Below are positions 38,201-49,473 of a stretch of DNA of 64,000 nt, piece after piece. The position numbers and the translations under genes are program-made. Source of the DNA: Dipylidium caninum. Taxonomy: Eukaryota > Platyhelminthes > Cestoda > Cyclophyllidea > Dipylidiidae. Position 1 is the first letter of the stretch, and each line of letters opens with the position of its first letter. The notes beneath the pieces are model-generated. The model was not told the DNA's origin and ran no database searches. It was given only the letters and a program-made list of their open reading frames with translations. Location of the stretch: the NCBI GenBank assembly GCA_017562135.1, contig QEYB01000266.1, forward strand, positions 248,001 through 312,000. The letters are read 5' to 3'.

Positions 38201-41200
38201 TGATGCACACGGATGCGGAAGAAGCGAGGGCCAACAGAAAAATTTGGTTGCGGCCATATGACAGTTCTGCCAATAGTGATGGCCGGGAAGGAGAGATCAG
38301 AGAATAGGACAAGCGGCCTGGTCGCGGGACTTGACAGCAAATTGGTCAGTTCGATAAGACAAAAATTAACCCTTGGTCGTCGAAAGAGCAACAAGTGACC
38401 TGCTCCAAAGTTCACAACACGCGCACGAAACGATACGTGAAGCATTCAAGTATGCGCTTTCTGTCATATGAAGGCGTACACGCGCACTAGTGCCTGTCTG
38501 GGTGTATCTGCGCACGCCTTCACGGATGAGGGCGTTTGAGACAAAATGTTCGATTGAATGAAGTAGGTGGGGAATGAAAAATGTTACTGATTAGAACTGC
38601 CATGGAAGGAGGGCAATCGGAATCTGCAGCACTGCATCGCACTCATTCCACTTGACAACCCAAAACCGCAAGCCCATACAGATGAAGGAAGTCGCTCTAA
38701 CTTGCCCACATTTGAGACTATTGCCCGCACAAAAGAGGACGACGCGAACTCTAGGCACTGGAAAGAGTTGTCGTGCCTGGAAGACTAACAGTAGGATGAA
38801 AAGGCTACACATCCCGTGAGTACACACACACCCAAGCATTGAAAGGCCGTGCAATGTCGTACAATGACAGTAATTGCAAATCATGTAGATTTTAGTTAAA
38901 TTGCTGTTGGAGGCGAAAAATTCTTCAACAAGCATTGAGAGGGAATCAATATGCGACCCCGCAATTCACACTCAGGTGTCCGGATCAGGAGACGCCGGAT
39001 GCGATTGCGTTTAGGCCATAAAAGCAAACGGAGGTAGAGGAGGGCGGGCGGACGGGTGGTCGCGCAACCGCTCTTATACGTGGGTGCGTGTAAGCATCTT
39101 GGGCAATTAATACGAGGTGAGGTCGTTTCCATGGTGTCGAACACCTGGAAAGTCGAAGAGACCAATTCTGAAATTTAACTAACGAAATCTGCACCCACTA
39201 TTTTTACATTCCCACCATGCCCTCTAGCCTGAATTATGTTTTTATCTCGAATACAGAAGGATTACCAACCATGAACAGAATAAGATCAGTCAGGCTGCAG
39301 GAAAAGGAACAATACTAAATTGTTCCCCTTTTTTAAAGCTACTACATAAAGAAATGTAAAAGCAAGTGAAGGAATATTCACGATTACTGCTGAGGAAGTG
39401 CAAGCTAAACCAATATAGGGAGCTCCAGGGGAGGATTCGAGAAGAACCTTACTCAAAAACCGAAGATTAAGGAGACGGGCAACTTCGAGAGGAAGATCGG
39501 ATATCTGGTTATCATTGAGGATCAGAGCTTGAAGGTCGATGAGTTCACCAATGGTAGACGGCAAAACCCTCAATCGATTGTGGCTCGCATCCAGATTGAC
39601 TAGGTTTACCAAGTTCCCCAGTTCTGGTGGCAGACGCTCCAAGTGGTTGTTCTTAATCACCAGCGTCGTTATGTACGTCAAGTAGCAGATGTTGCGAGGG
39701 AAATTTTTTAAAGGACCTACGGCGAGGTAGAAGGAAATCAAGTTAGTTCAGAATTGGCAACAGCTGGACATTGCTTTCTATCAATTAATAAATAAGCGAA
39801 ATACATGGGGACACATTCTCGGAGCGGAAGACAAGGTGGAATAAAAGTAACTAAAACAAAGAAGAATTGTTCTGGCCAGAGCATGTATTTACCCCAACAT
39901 GCAATAGGAAATAATCCAGTGCGAAGAGAATGAAATTAGCGGGGAGGATAAGAACAGTAGCAATGAGGATAATGTTCGATTTAATGACACTAAGAGGACC
40001 AAAATTTTGGAAATGAGAGTGCCAGCTAAGGACACGGGTTAGCGCATGGAGAGGAGGCTCGTGATTTACTTGATGCTTGTACTCAAGTTTGCTTGTCGCA
40101 TTTAGACAGGAGAATATCTTCTCACTTGACATAAGTGAAACGAGAGCGCGTATGCTATGGCATGACTGTTTACGGCAAGACACAAATGATTGAGGAATGC
40201 TTGCAGAAGAAGGACTCGAAAGCGCACTTCAGGGTGTGTGAATTTCGTGAAGGGGAATCCTATGCTCGAATCAACTCATCACCAGTGTTGAAAGTACTCA
40301 TACGCGAAAAATTCGCTATCTATTCTTGTTGAGTAAACACATCACAACGTTTGGAGGTTCAGCGTTCATGCAAGTTCAAAGCTTTCGCATAGAAGTACAC
40401 GAAAATTGACAGAATGAGCCTTTAAATCACGTCAAGCCATCCGCCCCATTTAAATTATCCACACCTTACAGGTAGAAGGCTCAGGTTTGTACAAATAACA
40501 GTTAATTATAAGTGATCAGTCGGGAGGAGATATAGAAAAAAAAACATTAGTGAGAACTCATAGATGTAGATGTAGTGCCCCGGGTACGCATAAGCGATTA
40601 CCGCCAAATTTGCCTAAATCCAAAAAAAATTGTACCATAAAAGCACAGCAAAGTGGCGCTATATTGTAATACAAGAGCCATCAATTGAGAATTGTAAACG
40701 AATGGGAGGACAGTGACAGGCTATGTAATGGAGGAGGAATGGGTGAAAAGGGGTATTCGAAGAAATGACAAACTAAAATTGCCTAACTACTCCGCTTCTT
40801 TTTCCCTATAAATTAATTTAAAACCGAAAGCGACTCCATGGGGAGTATTTGCATCCAATGTCAAAACGGTGAAGTACGCGAAATGGACAGAGATCTTAAG
40901 ACTATATAACACTCAAATAAAGTAAGCGGTCGTGAAAACAGGTCGTCGTCAATCACATTGTTAATGAGCTAAAACTATGTAAGACTAGTTTAAACACAGA
41001 GGAAGTCGGTAAATACATGAGTGCCTCGCGTTTAATAAGATTTTTAATGGCGACTGTGCGGAAAACCAAGAGTATCAACTGCACATGGATTTAAGCAGTG
41101 AAAAAGTGATACAGCAAAGAGCGTTCTAATTAATCACCAATTCAGTTGGCTAAAAAACAAAATAGCTACTTTTAGAAGGATTGAATCATACAATTATATT

Positions 41201-41788
41201 CAATACATCACAAAACAAGCCCATGTGGATTACTCAGTTTGCACAAAAGTAACTTTCTGTAAAGTATAGCCCAAATTAGAAAACCAACTAAATTCTCAGC
41301 CTAATGATTTGATACTGCCATCACCAAAAATGCATAGTTATTGCCCAACTACTACTTCAAATGAAGGAAAAATCCCACGGTCATTAACATAATCACAATC
41401 AAACCTATCAAATCTCTCCATGTTTAATAAGTTACTCCACTCTTTGATTGACACTAAAAACACAGGGCATAGTGTAGTCCAAATTGAAGACTTGTACACA
41501 AATGGATCGCAAACGCCTGTGTTTAGATAAATTTACTAAGGAGCATAATGTAATTAAGCTAGAAATATCAAAATGTAATAACCCAAATCTCGAGGCAGAT
41601 ATCGTGTCACGAGAATATACTGGGGAAAGAAAACAAGGTAGAGGAGAAATCAACACACCTGTTAGATTAACGCGAAACCACCTGGCACGATTCCTAGCTT
41701 CTTCTTCGGTTATGAGACGTGACTGCATGGTAAACTCGTTTAGGTTGTTTGAACGCCGAACCGGAATTGAGCCTGACGTATTAAGCAC
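32264..41788 (-). CDS. CNOT6: CCR4-NOT complex subunit 6 (CCR4 deadenylase), 5' end incomplete
   Basis: Seven exons in transcript order are 41788-41659, 39716-39453, 36925-36815, 34552-34490, 33989-33534, 33228-32826 and 32693-32264. They join in phase to at least 618 residues. CNOT6/6L is the EEP-family nuclease of the CCR4-NOT complex that shortens mRNA poly(A) tails in the cytoplasm. The leucine-rich repeats come first (LERLPPELGNLVNLVNLD, LRVLPSTIGELIDLQAL, LNLQNNPLSQES). The linker contains APPRRQW, followed by the nuclease: TVMCYNVLSANYAT, CPSWAIDWEYRRRGI, LQEIDTDQ (catalytic Glu), KVDGCAIFW, HIHWDPEHSDVKLIQT, CGDFNSLPHSGVVEYLS (catalytic Asp), YDFKGMIDYVFF and VPSDHFSLL (catalytic His). 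All active-site motifs are present. It carries an Ala/Ser/Thr-rich tail of about 85 residues ending in a basic stretch that human CNOT6 lacks. The first listed exon is open at its 5' side (phase 0), so the true start may be its internal ATG or an upstream exon not found. Confidence 0.93.
34615..35520 (-). CDS. 301-codon Ser/Pro-rich ORF inside a CNOT6 intron, same strand
   Basis: A long open frame lies between CNOT6 exons 36925-36815 and 34552-34490. The product is polar, with Ser/Arg clusters (NNRRYRRDRLKRSSWDSCLS), a Tyr/Pro-rich middle (FPPGWYPFDQPTQSF) and a Pro/Val/Ile tail. No domain was recognised. It has a splice-donor-like GTAAGC at its stop (TC|GTAAGC, phase 2). The flanking CNOT6 exons already join to each other in phase 1 with no need for it, and the phase-2 donor does not fit the next CNOT6 exon. 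It may be an alternative terminal exon or a nested gene. The frame stays open upstream to about 35625, so an acceptor rather than the ATG at 35520 may define its 5' edge. Confidence 0.4.
   Translation of the reverse strand: MQFRLNSNPSELAKARTRTPSDQNEFRSRVKSSKCFVRQKSQSKSELNHFSPPDSAVVTGSESLSSCESTNSLNASKFQSNVPPQQRNNRRYRRDRLKRSSWDSCLSTESLDSRRNSDKSPEPEIKAANYFRLPTPTAVVRNTLVCPMIFPPGWYPFDQPTQSFNSHHSGYSSTKWHPSSCDMVEDGRFLNYEPCRNVMIDLTGHDVSYSVEQLSPLTASLSLHDDPVFPKPLAGFNANRVRPHPMSDRHRARKTVFASPPVRPVHFPSVPIPVPLTIPPALGHCSSPKTYAVPFIESPQS
37397..37414. repeat. (CA)9 microsatellite
   Basis: Nine perfect CA units, inside the CNOT6 intron between the first and second LRR-region exons. Confidence 0.85.
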
Positions 41789-44117
41789 CTGCAAACCAAA
41801 AAAAAAATGAAAAAGGAATGATAACAAAGTTTGCTAATGCCGTGGGACGCGGACGCTAACACCGCTTAAAACGCCGTGTGACTAATGTGAGAGGTCTCAC
41901 ACGGCCCTAGGTCGATTCGCCTAAGCTCTAAGTATTCATGATGGATGTAGGAAAGTACAGCATTTCATGGTGAAAAAACGCTCACGGAATCAACCGCACT
42001 AGGATGAAGGGAAACCCGCTAAAAAAACTAGATGGAACGGTAGCGATACAAAAGACGAATATCTAGAATAAATAACTAAACAACATAATTGTACTTCTGA
42101 GAGGTTATCTACTGGAGAGCTATCAAAATATGAATGTTTGAAATATCATTAGATATATTATCGTAATGACATTAAAACGTACGTCAGAAGAATAAATTGT
42201 TGGGAGGGGAGGCATCTAAAACAAAGCATTCTTTGAAAAATTCCAGAACGAACAAAAATTCAGGTACGGGCCGCAGCTAAACAAACGAATTAAATCCTTT
42301 CAAATAAGCCCAAATAAGATCAATTATCATCTAAAGAGTGCGAAGTAGACATTCGAAATTAAGATAATTAGACTACAGGAAACGATAAACAAGCAAGTAT
42401 ATTTCGGATATGGTTACACGGAAGAACGAATTAACAGAAGACTTGTTGAGAACCAAAACTCATAACAACCCAAGCCAAAGATAATCGGGTGAAAAAAAAG
42501 ATTCAACAACACTAGTAGGAAAACGAAGGAGAACTCAAAAAACTGCTAATGAAAAGAAATCGTAAAAGTAAAGAACAAGAAACAGTCATTCGACAAAAAA
42601 TATGTGTAGTCAAAACATAGAGTTGTTGAAAATAGGTCCTATAGTAGATTTTTCATAAGGCAAACACAAAAACTCAGTAAAATCGTGCCAACAAAACAAT
42701 GCAACGACAACCGAACATCAGGAAATAAAGGGGATTCGAAGCGTGGATGACAAAGGGGACGAAATCAGTACGTGAATCCAATAACCACTGAGACGCCTAG
42801 TGAATAATTTAGCTAAGGGTGTAATGACATAGTCAGCTGGGTGGTAACTACTGTCAACTTCGCATGACAAAGAAATAACTAAAGCCTTGGTCAGGAAAAA
42901 AAAGTAAAAAAAGGATTTCGTTGCCCGAAACCGATATTTATTGGACAAATAGTAATAAGTCAGGACTATTCTGACACAAAACTGTCACATAAAGTAAATA
43001 TCCACTTACAACGACCCCCTAAATCCTGACAATGAATAAATTCACACAAAATGCAGTCGGCGGCAAGTCATGTGACCGATTAAAACAATTTTAAATGAAA
43101 CGTTAGACTGAGTCAAACTAAGATTGCTCAAGGTAAATAACAAACCGCATTTATTGCCCAATTTAAAAGCCTAGCTAGTTACTGCGAAATATTTTGTTCC
43201 ACGGCCTGCCAAACGATTCAAAGCGGTGTCAAAATCGTAGGTGACTACCGTATATTTACACTTCACTTAATGCAAAACATCTGATTTTGCCCACCGTCGT
43301 ACTGGAAAGTTACTTGTTCAGGTAGTCCTGTTTCCCAATAGTTGGAATGGGGATGGCTGTAGGTGCTTAAAACACTTCACAATTCGTTTTTACCGCCCAG
43401 GACATGTGTTTCATCGTTGAGCTCATCTCTGATGGTAGATTCCGCATCCATATGTGGGGACCGTTAAATTGTAAAGATTTAGGAGTCGAAAAACTCCTTA
43501 GTTATGGTTGCAGCGTTAACTGACGTATCATTGACTTCTTGCGACAACCTCGTGCTTCAACTCCCAATCCATAAGCTTCCGCGCAAAGATCTTTATAAAT
43601 TACAGATTTTTATTAATATAACGGTCAAAATTATCATTAGAGCACTATTTAACAAATCGTTTTTTCCAAAGCTTCGACTTTCTCTTAGCAAAAAATGCAT
43701 ACCACTATGCTTTTTATATGATATGTATTTCAGCCCTTAATGGCGCATGTCATGTTACGCCGGTTATTCTTTTACTCCTTACTTTTAAGTAACATTGTAT
43801 GTTTGAATTATTTGGTTCACCCGTTTTTTTTCGAAATGGGCACGTCTACTCAAGGTTGTTTTGGGTGGCTGGTAGCCATGTCTTGATCAGTTGCGACACA
43901 TAACTTAGGATATATTTATAGTAGAACTACATCTCCCTCATACCTTCATTGTAAATTCCATGAACATTTAATACAATGTCCCCAGCCCTACGTGTTCCAG
44001 TTAGAACTTTGTCTCGGACGTCATTGAGGTATTGATGCTTTGTGGGCTATATTGCATCCTAGGCTCATTTCAAATAAGACGTCGAGCGATGTGTGTGACG
44101 TTTCACTTCAGTCGACT
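41789..44117. other. AT-rich intergenic stretch
   Basis: Rich in A+T with many short stop-broken frames on both strands. It should contain the missing 5' exon and promoter of CNOT6 (minus) and the promoter of the AEBP2-like gene (plus), but neither could be placed from sequence alone. Confidence 0.5.
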
Positions 44118-45381
44118 ATGAATAGCGAAACAGTAAGTGTGTACATTTATCACAATTTTCAGGGCTCTGATGGTGATAGTGTCCTGCTTTCTCGCACCCC
44201 CAGTCAAGAAAGTGCTGACGGTATTGAAATACTGAATCAATCAAGAGAGTCAGCTTCAAATGAATCTCAAACTCACAAGCAATCTTCGCGAGCTCCATCT
44301 GTAGTTTCCTCGTCGACTGATCACTCACAAGTCTTTACGAAGTCTTGTCAATGGGCGGGCTGTGATACTGCTGCTGATGTTGGACCAGGTGGTTTGCTAT
44401 CCCACATCCAAGAAGCTCATGTTTTACCCCAAATATCCTCCAAGAAATCTTCTTACACATGTCTGTGGGTTGGCTGCAAGGTCTATGGACATCCCAGTGT
44501 TTCTCCTAATTGGTTATCTCGTCATGTACAGGAGCACTCAGAAGCTAAAGGAAAACCGTTCTCATGTATATTTGACAGATGTTCTCAACGCTTCTCCTCT
44601 TCGAGTTTGCTTCAGCGACACATTGATCGCGATCATATACGTTCCAAAGTGAGTCATGTCGTCTCCACGAGTAGAGGACTGCCATTTCCTCAACCCATCT
44701 CCGAACCTCCAGCTGGCGTAGGTAGAACTCTTGTTAATAATAAAAACTCTACACGCCGCCTCGCGAGAAGGAAAAGAAGACTCAAATTTTATCGGGGTAA
44801 TTTATTTTTAGTTCATGAGTTTCACGAACAATGAGTCTCTCATTGCTCTGTTTAGTCGGTGTTTTATCAGAACCTTTTAATGTATCTCAATGCAGAAGAC
44901 TGGCCGGTACTCTCTAACTTTCTAAAAGAAGTGAAATTATTGTCTATCTACTACTTCGCTGGTCTTTAAATCAACTCGTGGTTTCCGTTTTTTAGCTCGA
45001 CACGTGGACTTTTACGATTCTAGGTCAAAGACAATAATAAAGAATCGGATCGTATTGGATAAGCTTCTCAATGAGCGCGCTATTGAGAGTCTCATTCAAC
45101 TCTTTCCGTCCTCTGACCCCAATGGTGTTGTCCATCCCAGTCATGTAACCTTACCGAGTCCGATTAAGAGCGAAAGGCGTGATCAAAATTCTCCCGAGAA
45201 GCGCATTCTGCGGTCGGCGCTCGTAAATGCTACTGGCGACTCTCCATCCTTACCGTCCCGAAAAGCGAATAAACCCGAAAGCTATCGCGTCAAGCTTCTC
45301 CTCACTATTCCTCACACAGTAAGCTTTTTTACTGAGTTGTGGACAAGTTTTGGTCCATCACAACTTGAGTGCAACTCATAG
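44118..45381 (+). CDS. AEBP2: AEBP2/Jing-type zinc-finger protein, PRC2 cofactor
   Basis: Coding blocks are 44118-44132, 44163-44796 and 44996-45318, running on to a stop at 45381 or splicing at a GTAAGC donor after 45318. AEBP2 is a DNA- and nucleosome-binding cofactor of Polycomb repressive complex 2. Three tandem C2H2 fingers are seen: C67/C72-H86/H91, C105/C110-H126/H130 and C140/C145-H158/H163. The second, CLWVGCKVYGHPSVSPNW, is nearly diagnostic of AEBP2 (CLWxGCKVYxxPSxS). A basic block (RRLARRKRRLKFY) follows, then HVDFYDSRSKTII, matching the HDFFDAQTL segment of the human C-terminal PRC2-binding region. A later stretch with VVHPSHVTLPS and VKLLL matches VVFHSTVIAKR and IKLLL. A 30-nt intron (44133-44162) is proposed because it has a perfect GTAAGT donor and TTTTCAG acceptor, though the frame is open if it is retained. 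AATAAA at 45617-45622 supports an end near 45381. The extreme C-terminal AEBP2 motif was not found. Confidence 0.85.
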
Positions 45382-45616
45382 TAAATCGTGCAAACCGTAT
45401 TCGCTCTCGCGACTTGGTTTGAATCTTAAGATCGATGTTTCAAAATATTGTGTGGTTTACGTGAAGCTTGAGATTTTTTATATAAACGAATTAACTGGAG
45501 ACGTATTGTTTATTAATTCGACAATGGGATTTCATAATCGTTCTATGCTTATATGTAATACTTGTTAAGTTTAGGCTTCGTAATTAGCATGTTGAGAATG
45601 ATTTTGTACTTGGTGA

Positions 45617-45622
45617 AATAAA
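45617..45622 (+). terminator. AATAAA polyadenylation signal after AEBP2
   Basis: A canonical hexamer 236 nt after the stop at 45381 supports termination of at least one AEBP2 transcript here rather than obligatory splicing to a distant exon. Confidence 0.5.
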
Positions 45623-46950
45623 ATGTTCAATTTACTTTAAATCAATTGTGAGACCTTTTTAAGCATATTTAAAATTTTGGACTAATTCGTTTTCCTTATA
45701 ACAGCCGGGGATTTAGCTTATTTATTTCCATGGTAATGTTTTCGATAAGGCCACAAAATAAAAACTACAGACTTGTATGTATTTTGCCAGTGTTAAATTG
45801 TGGGCTTTTGGTACCGTACCGAGTTGGATAATGACTTAACGCCATCCTTGATAAGTTTGTTCGTATTTCGGGTATTGTGTGCTTTCCTGTGGAATGATTT
45901 TATATAGGACCGTCGTTGTCTCAATTTCTAGCTTCCACTTCTTTGGTATCAACTGCCTGTAAACATAACACTTTGTTCCGTTCTTACTGCATTAAAAATA
46001 GGACGAGACGGTATAATTTCTTCTTCATTCAAATTTCTATGATCCTTTAAAAATAACTCAAAATAATTCTAAGGTAGCAACACTTTCTGCAATATACACC
46101 TCCCATTTCGATATTTCGCATAAAAATGCAGAAACCATATGAAGGCGATGTTAATCTTTAGTGGCATTTTAATGATAAGCTTATTTGCTCCCTTGTTGTA
46201 CCTCTGCCATACTGATGACTTCATTACGTACTCCGTCGCTGCATGCAGCATGTAGATGTTTTTGGTTCGGTTGAATTTCTGCTTTCCGGAAACTACGGCG
46301 CATTCTTGTGAGGTTGAGTGAATGGAGGCTCTTGCCAAATGTTCTGCCAAGCTGTTGCTACGAGACCTCTTCCCGTAACTTTCAGAAGTTTTGCTGTTTA
46401 TTCTAGACCTGCTGATGTTACCTTGAAGGTTGGCATTCAATTTCATGTAGATGCGAATCACAGGTGGGCAGGTGGAGGGATTCCAGCCTCCACATGCCAT
46501 CTTCTCTTGGATTGAGTTACGATTTGGCGAATAAAAGACTTGAGAGCTTGAGGCTTCTTTTATATTTACATGTGTGTGCTAACTAGGATTTCGTTGACCT
46601 GACTACCCATTGTCGGCTAGTTCATCTGCGAATCCCTTTTTCAGGGCATTTTTAAAAGTTGGTTTTCGATGATATAAATCTGGGTTTTCGTGTATCTCTC
46701 ATTTGTCGTTTCGTTTATATCACCTATTCATTCTTTATTTTAGTTCATAATGCTTGTTTTTGTGTTATGCCAACTGAAAAGGCGACCACTGACAATATCA
46801 TTATCATTATTTCCTCTTATAATAGTTTGTTGGACAAAGATTGACTCGAGACAACAAAACCGAATACCTCGTGAAGTGGCAGGGCGACTTGTGTGCTAAG
46901 TGAGTCATCACTATTACTGCTTTCGTGCTCTTCATTTAAGAATATTCCAG

Positions 46951-47062
46951 TATCACGATGTTTTACTGCCTATGCGTACTCAAGTATTGCCTCCTTGGCG
47001 GACTGCACCCGAAATCTTGAGAGCAGCTATTTGGAGAACCCTTGAGTATTGCTCTCTTCACG
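46951..47062 (+). CDS. candidate exon, possible downstream AEBP2 exon
   Basis: An acceptor (pyrimidine-rich, ATTCCAG) opens a frame encoding YHDVLLPMRTQVLPPWRTAP and a helical EILRAAIWRTLEYC stretch, ending at CACG|GTAAAT. Its start phase (0) matches the AEBP2 donor after 45318. The product looks like real protein, but no clear match to the AEBP2 C-terminus was seen and no further exon was linked. It could belong to another gene or be chance. Confidence 0.25.
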
Positions 47063-48205
47063 GTAAATCATCTAATCAAAAGGAGGCGGGGAAGGGCGAG
47101 GCCCGGGGGCCGTGGGGGTCAAAGTTGGCTTTAAACGCTATACCGTAGGCCGATGTTGGTTTTTTCGTTAGCAATCTTTGATAAGCCTCGACTTTTGTAC
47201 CTCTAGTTTACTTAACGGAAATGGCTACTTCTTCCTCTATCATTTTGCTGATATTAGGTGCACTTTCCAAGGTTGCTGACTTAATTAGAAGTGAACTTTA
47301 ATAGTGTTTTTTTGACTGAATTATCTCCTCCAATGGTAGAAGGCAACACTCATTAATGGTAGTTTTTTGAATCAGATAAACCCGATTGCTACTTTACTGG
47401 GTGCCGATGTCCACCTGTCTGTGGCCCCTTCCCCCTCCTCCTCTCCCACCGTCCAGCTTCCTTCATCTCATCTCGCAGTCGGCGTTTGGGCTGACTGATC
47501 CGAGCAGTCTGCAGGTCGAATGTGTTGGCGGAAGTGTTGCCATCACCTCCCAATCAATTTTCCACGTTGTCTTCGGACAGTCCTTGTTGTCGATTAACCA
47601 TTTCACGAGAAAAATTTAGCCACTGTTGGGCGGTGGACTCTTGTTTCTGCGAGGGCGTTCGGCCTCCGTGCTGTCGGAGGGTAGGGCGTCAATTCGCACA
47701 TCGAGTGGGGGCATGAAGTGAAGTTTTGATGACCGAAATGGATTCGATTCTGACCTCCCGAAATTGCTAGAAGAGTAGCTGTCTTGATACTTTTAAGTTC
47801 GCTGTAGACTAGCGAACGGAGGCAGGCGATCGGGCCTCGTTTAGTCGGTCCCATCACTGAACCACCTGCCCTTTCAAACCCCTCAATAAAAACTGTCCTC
47901 TCCAAGCACTGGGGGTGAACCCTACCGATAGCTTTACCAGATGCCTGAACATTAATGCCCAGTTGAAAAGATCCTCACCGGGGCAGCGTTGCAGATTTCG
48001 ACTAACCTCTCCGCGTAGCAACCACCAAGCACTTGCTTAAGTGGTAGCCTCGTTTTTAGGTCACTTGGAGGTCGCGATGAGTAAGTTGACCTAGTTCCTT
48101 TCAGTGTACCACCGGTGATGTGGGTCCTCGAAGAGGAGGTCCAGGCGGCGACCGCGTTGGATAGGCTCTAACTCAGCTCCCCCTGTCCCTGCCCTCCCTC
48201 GGCGT

Positions 48206-48223
48206 CGGCGGCGGCGGCGGCGG
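48206..48223. repeat. (CGG)6 triplet repeat
   Basis: Six perfect CGG units within gene-poor DNA, with no convincing coding frame through them. Confidence 0.8.
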
Positions 48224-49458
48224 ACATAACCTGTGCAATATCGAGGAAAATTCCGATCTGAGGTCTTACTAATGCTCTTTCCTTCAGGACCTCACACTCT
48301 TCCCCTTCCGCCGGGTCTGTACAAAAGTTTTTTGCTCCCCACTGCTACTTTCTTGTTTTATCTTCTCTCCTTCTTTTTTGCTTTCACATCTGATGGGCCC
48401 GTCCACTGGGCTATGCCAAAGTGCATTTCCCTCTTATCCACCTTCTTTTTTTCTTTGGGTCTCTCAATTTACTTTGCACTTTCTGACCTGTATATACTTG
48501 GGACCCACTTAGGGATAAATTTTCTCTTCTCCCCTAACCAACCAACATTACATTTATGCGTCTGTGTGTGTGTGCGCGAATGTGATTGTTTGTAAGTATA
48601 CTTGCGCTTTCGCGTAACCGTCCGTGCGTGTCTGTGTCTGTGTTCGTATCTTCCCTAACCAAACGAGCGCGGGCGTACGTTTAGTTTATCTTCGAAGTAA
48701 TTTTTACTTGAGCAACTAGGTTTTTTTCTCCTTTATGCACACACAACATTTACGTGTATCTCACACGGTCTTCTCGGGACCCAATAAATGAGTTAACAGT
48801 CGTTTGGAGTGTTATAACTTTTGTCCACATAGTTGGACTCGGTCCCATTCGGATCACCGGCGGTTTATTCAACGGAAACGGGTCTCAAGGATGACCTGAT
48901 GGTTGATCACGCGACAAGGTCGATGAGTTGAGCGGCTCTCCCACGTCCCGGGTGGTGGGTGTGGGGCGCAAGTGGACTCCCGTTGGTGTCGCAAACGTCT
49001 ACTTCCAACGTGCGAGAGGTCTTAGCAACCAAGTTTATTTTGCGTTTTTTGCCCCATCCCGATTGTCGCAGCGTTTGGGTAATCCTGTCATCTGCCAGTA
49101 CTAAGGCTGTCGCGGCAACTTCTGCGTAATAGTGAAACTTGAAATTGGTCAAAATGCGGATGTGCCTAAACTTGACAACAACTTCTTGGGTGGGTGTTTT
49201 GTGTCGGCACCTGTGTCGTTGGCTTTTTTCCGTGGATCGCACGGGGTGTGTTCCTCCTCCGTTCGCCTTTGTATCACGTGAATTTCAGTTGATATGCCTC
49301 AAGTTAAACCCTTTGCCATTTGTCCTACACAGTGGAATCGCTTTCCCGCCTTCTTACTTCTCTCTCGTCGGCTCTCCCGACGGGGCCTCCGCGGCTTGAT
49401 TAGCTGCTGCTGCTGCTGATTAGTCACGCTGTGGCACACCACTGCGATTCCGCCGTTC

Positions 49459-49473
49459 GTGTGTGTGTGTGTG
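49459..49473. repeat. (GT)7 microsatellite
   Basis: A short perfect GT run about 60 bp downstream of a short CTG triplet run near 49404-49419. Confidence 0.75.

Noticed and set aside
44339..44640. Three C2H2 fingers as a GLI or ZIC factor
   Set aside because: GLI/ZIC have five fingers. The CLWVGCKVY finger and the following basic plus HVDFYD segments match AEBP2 instead.
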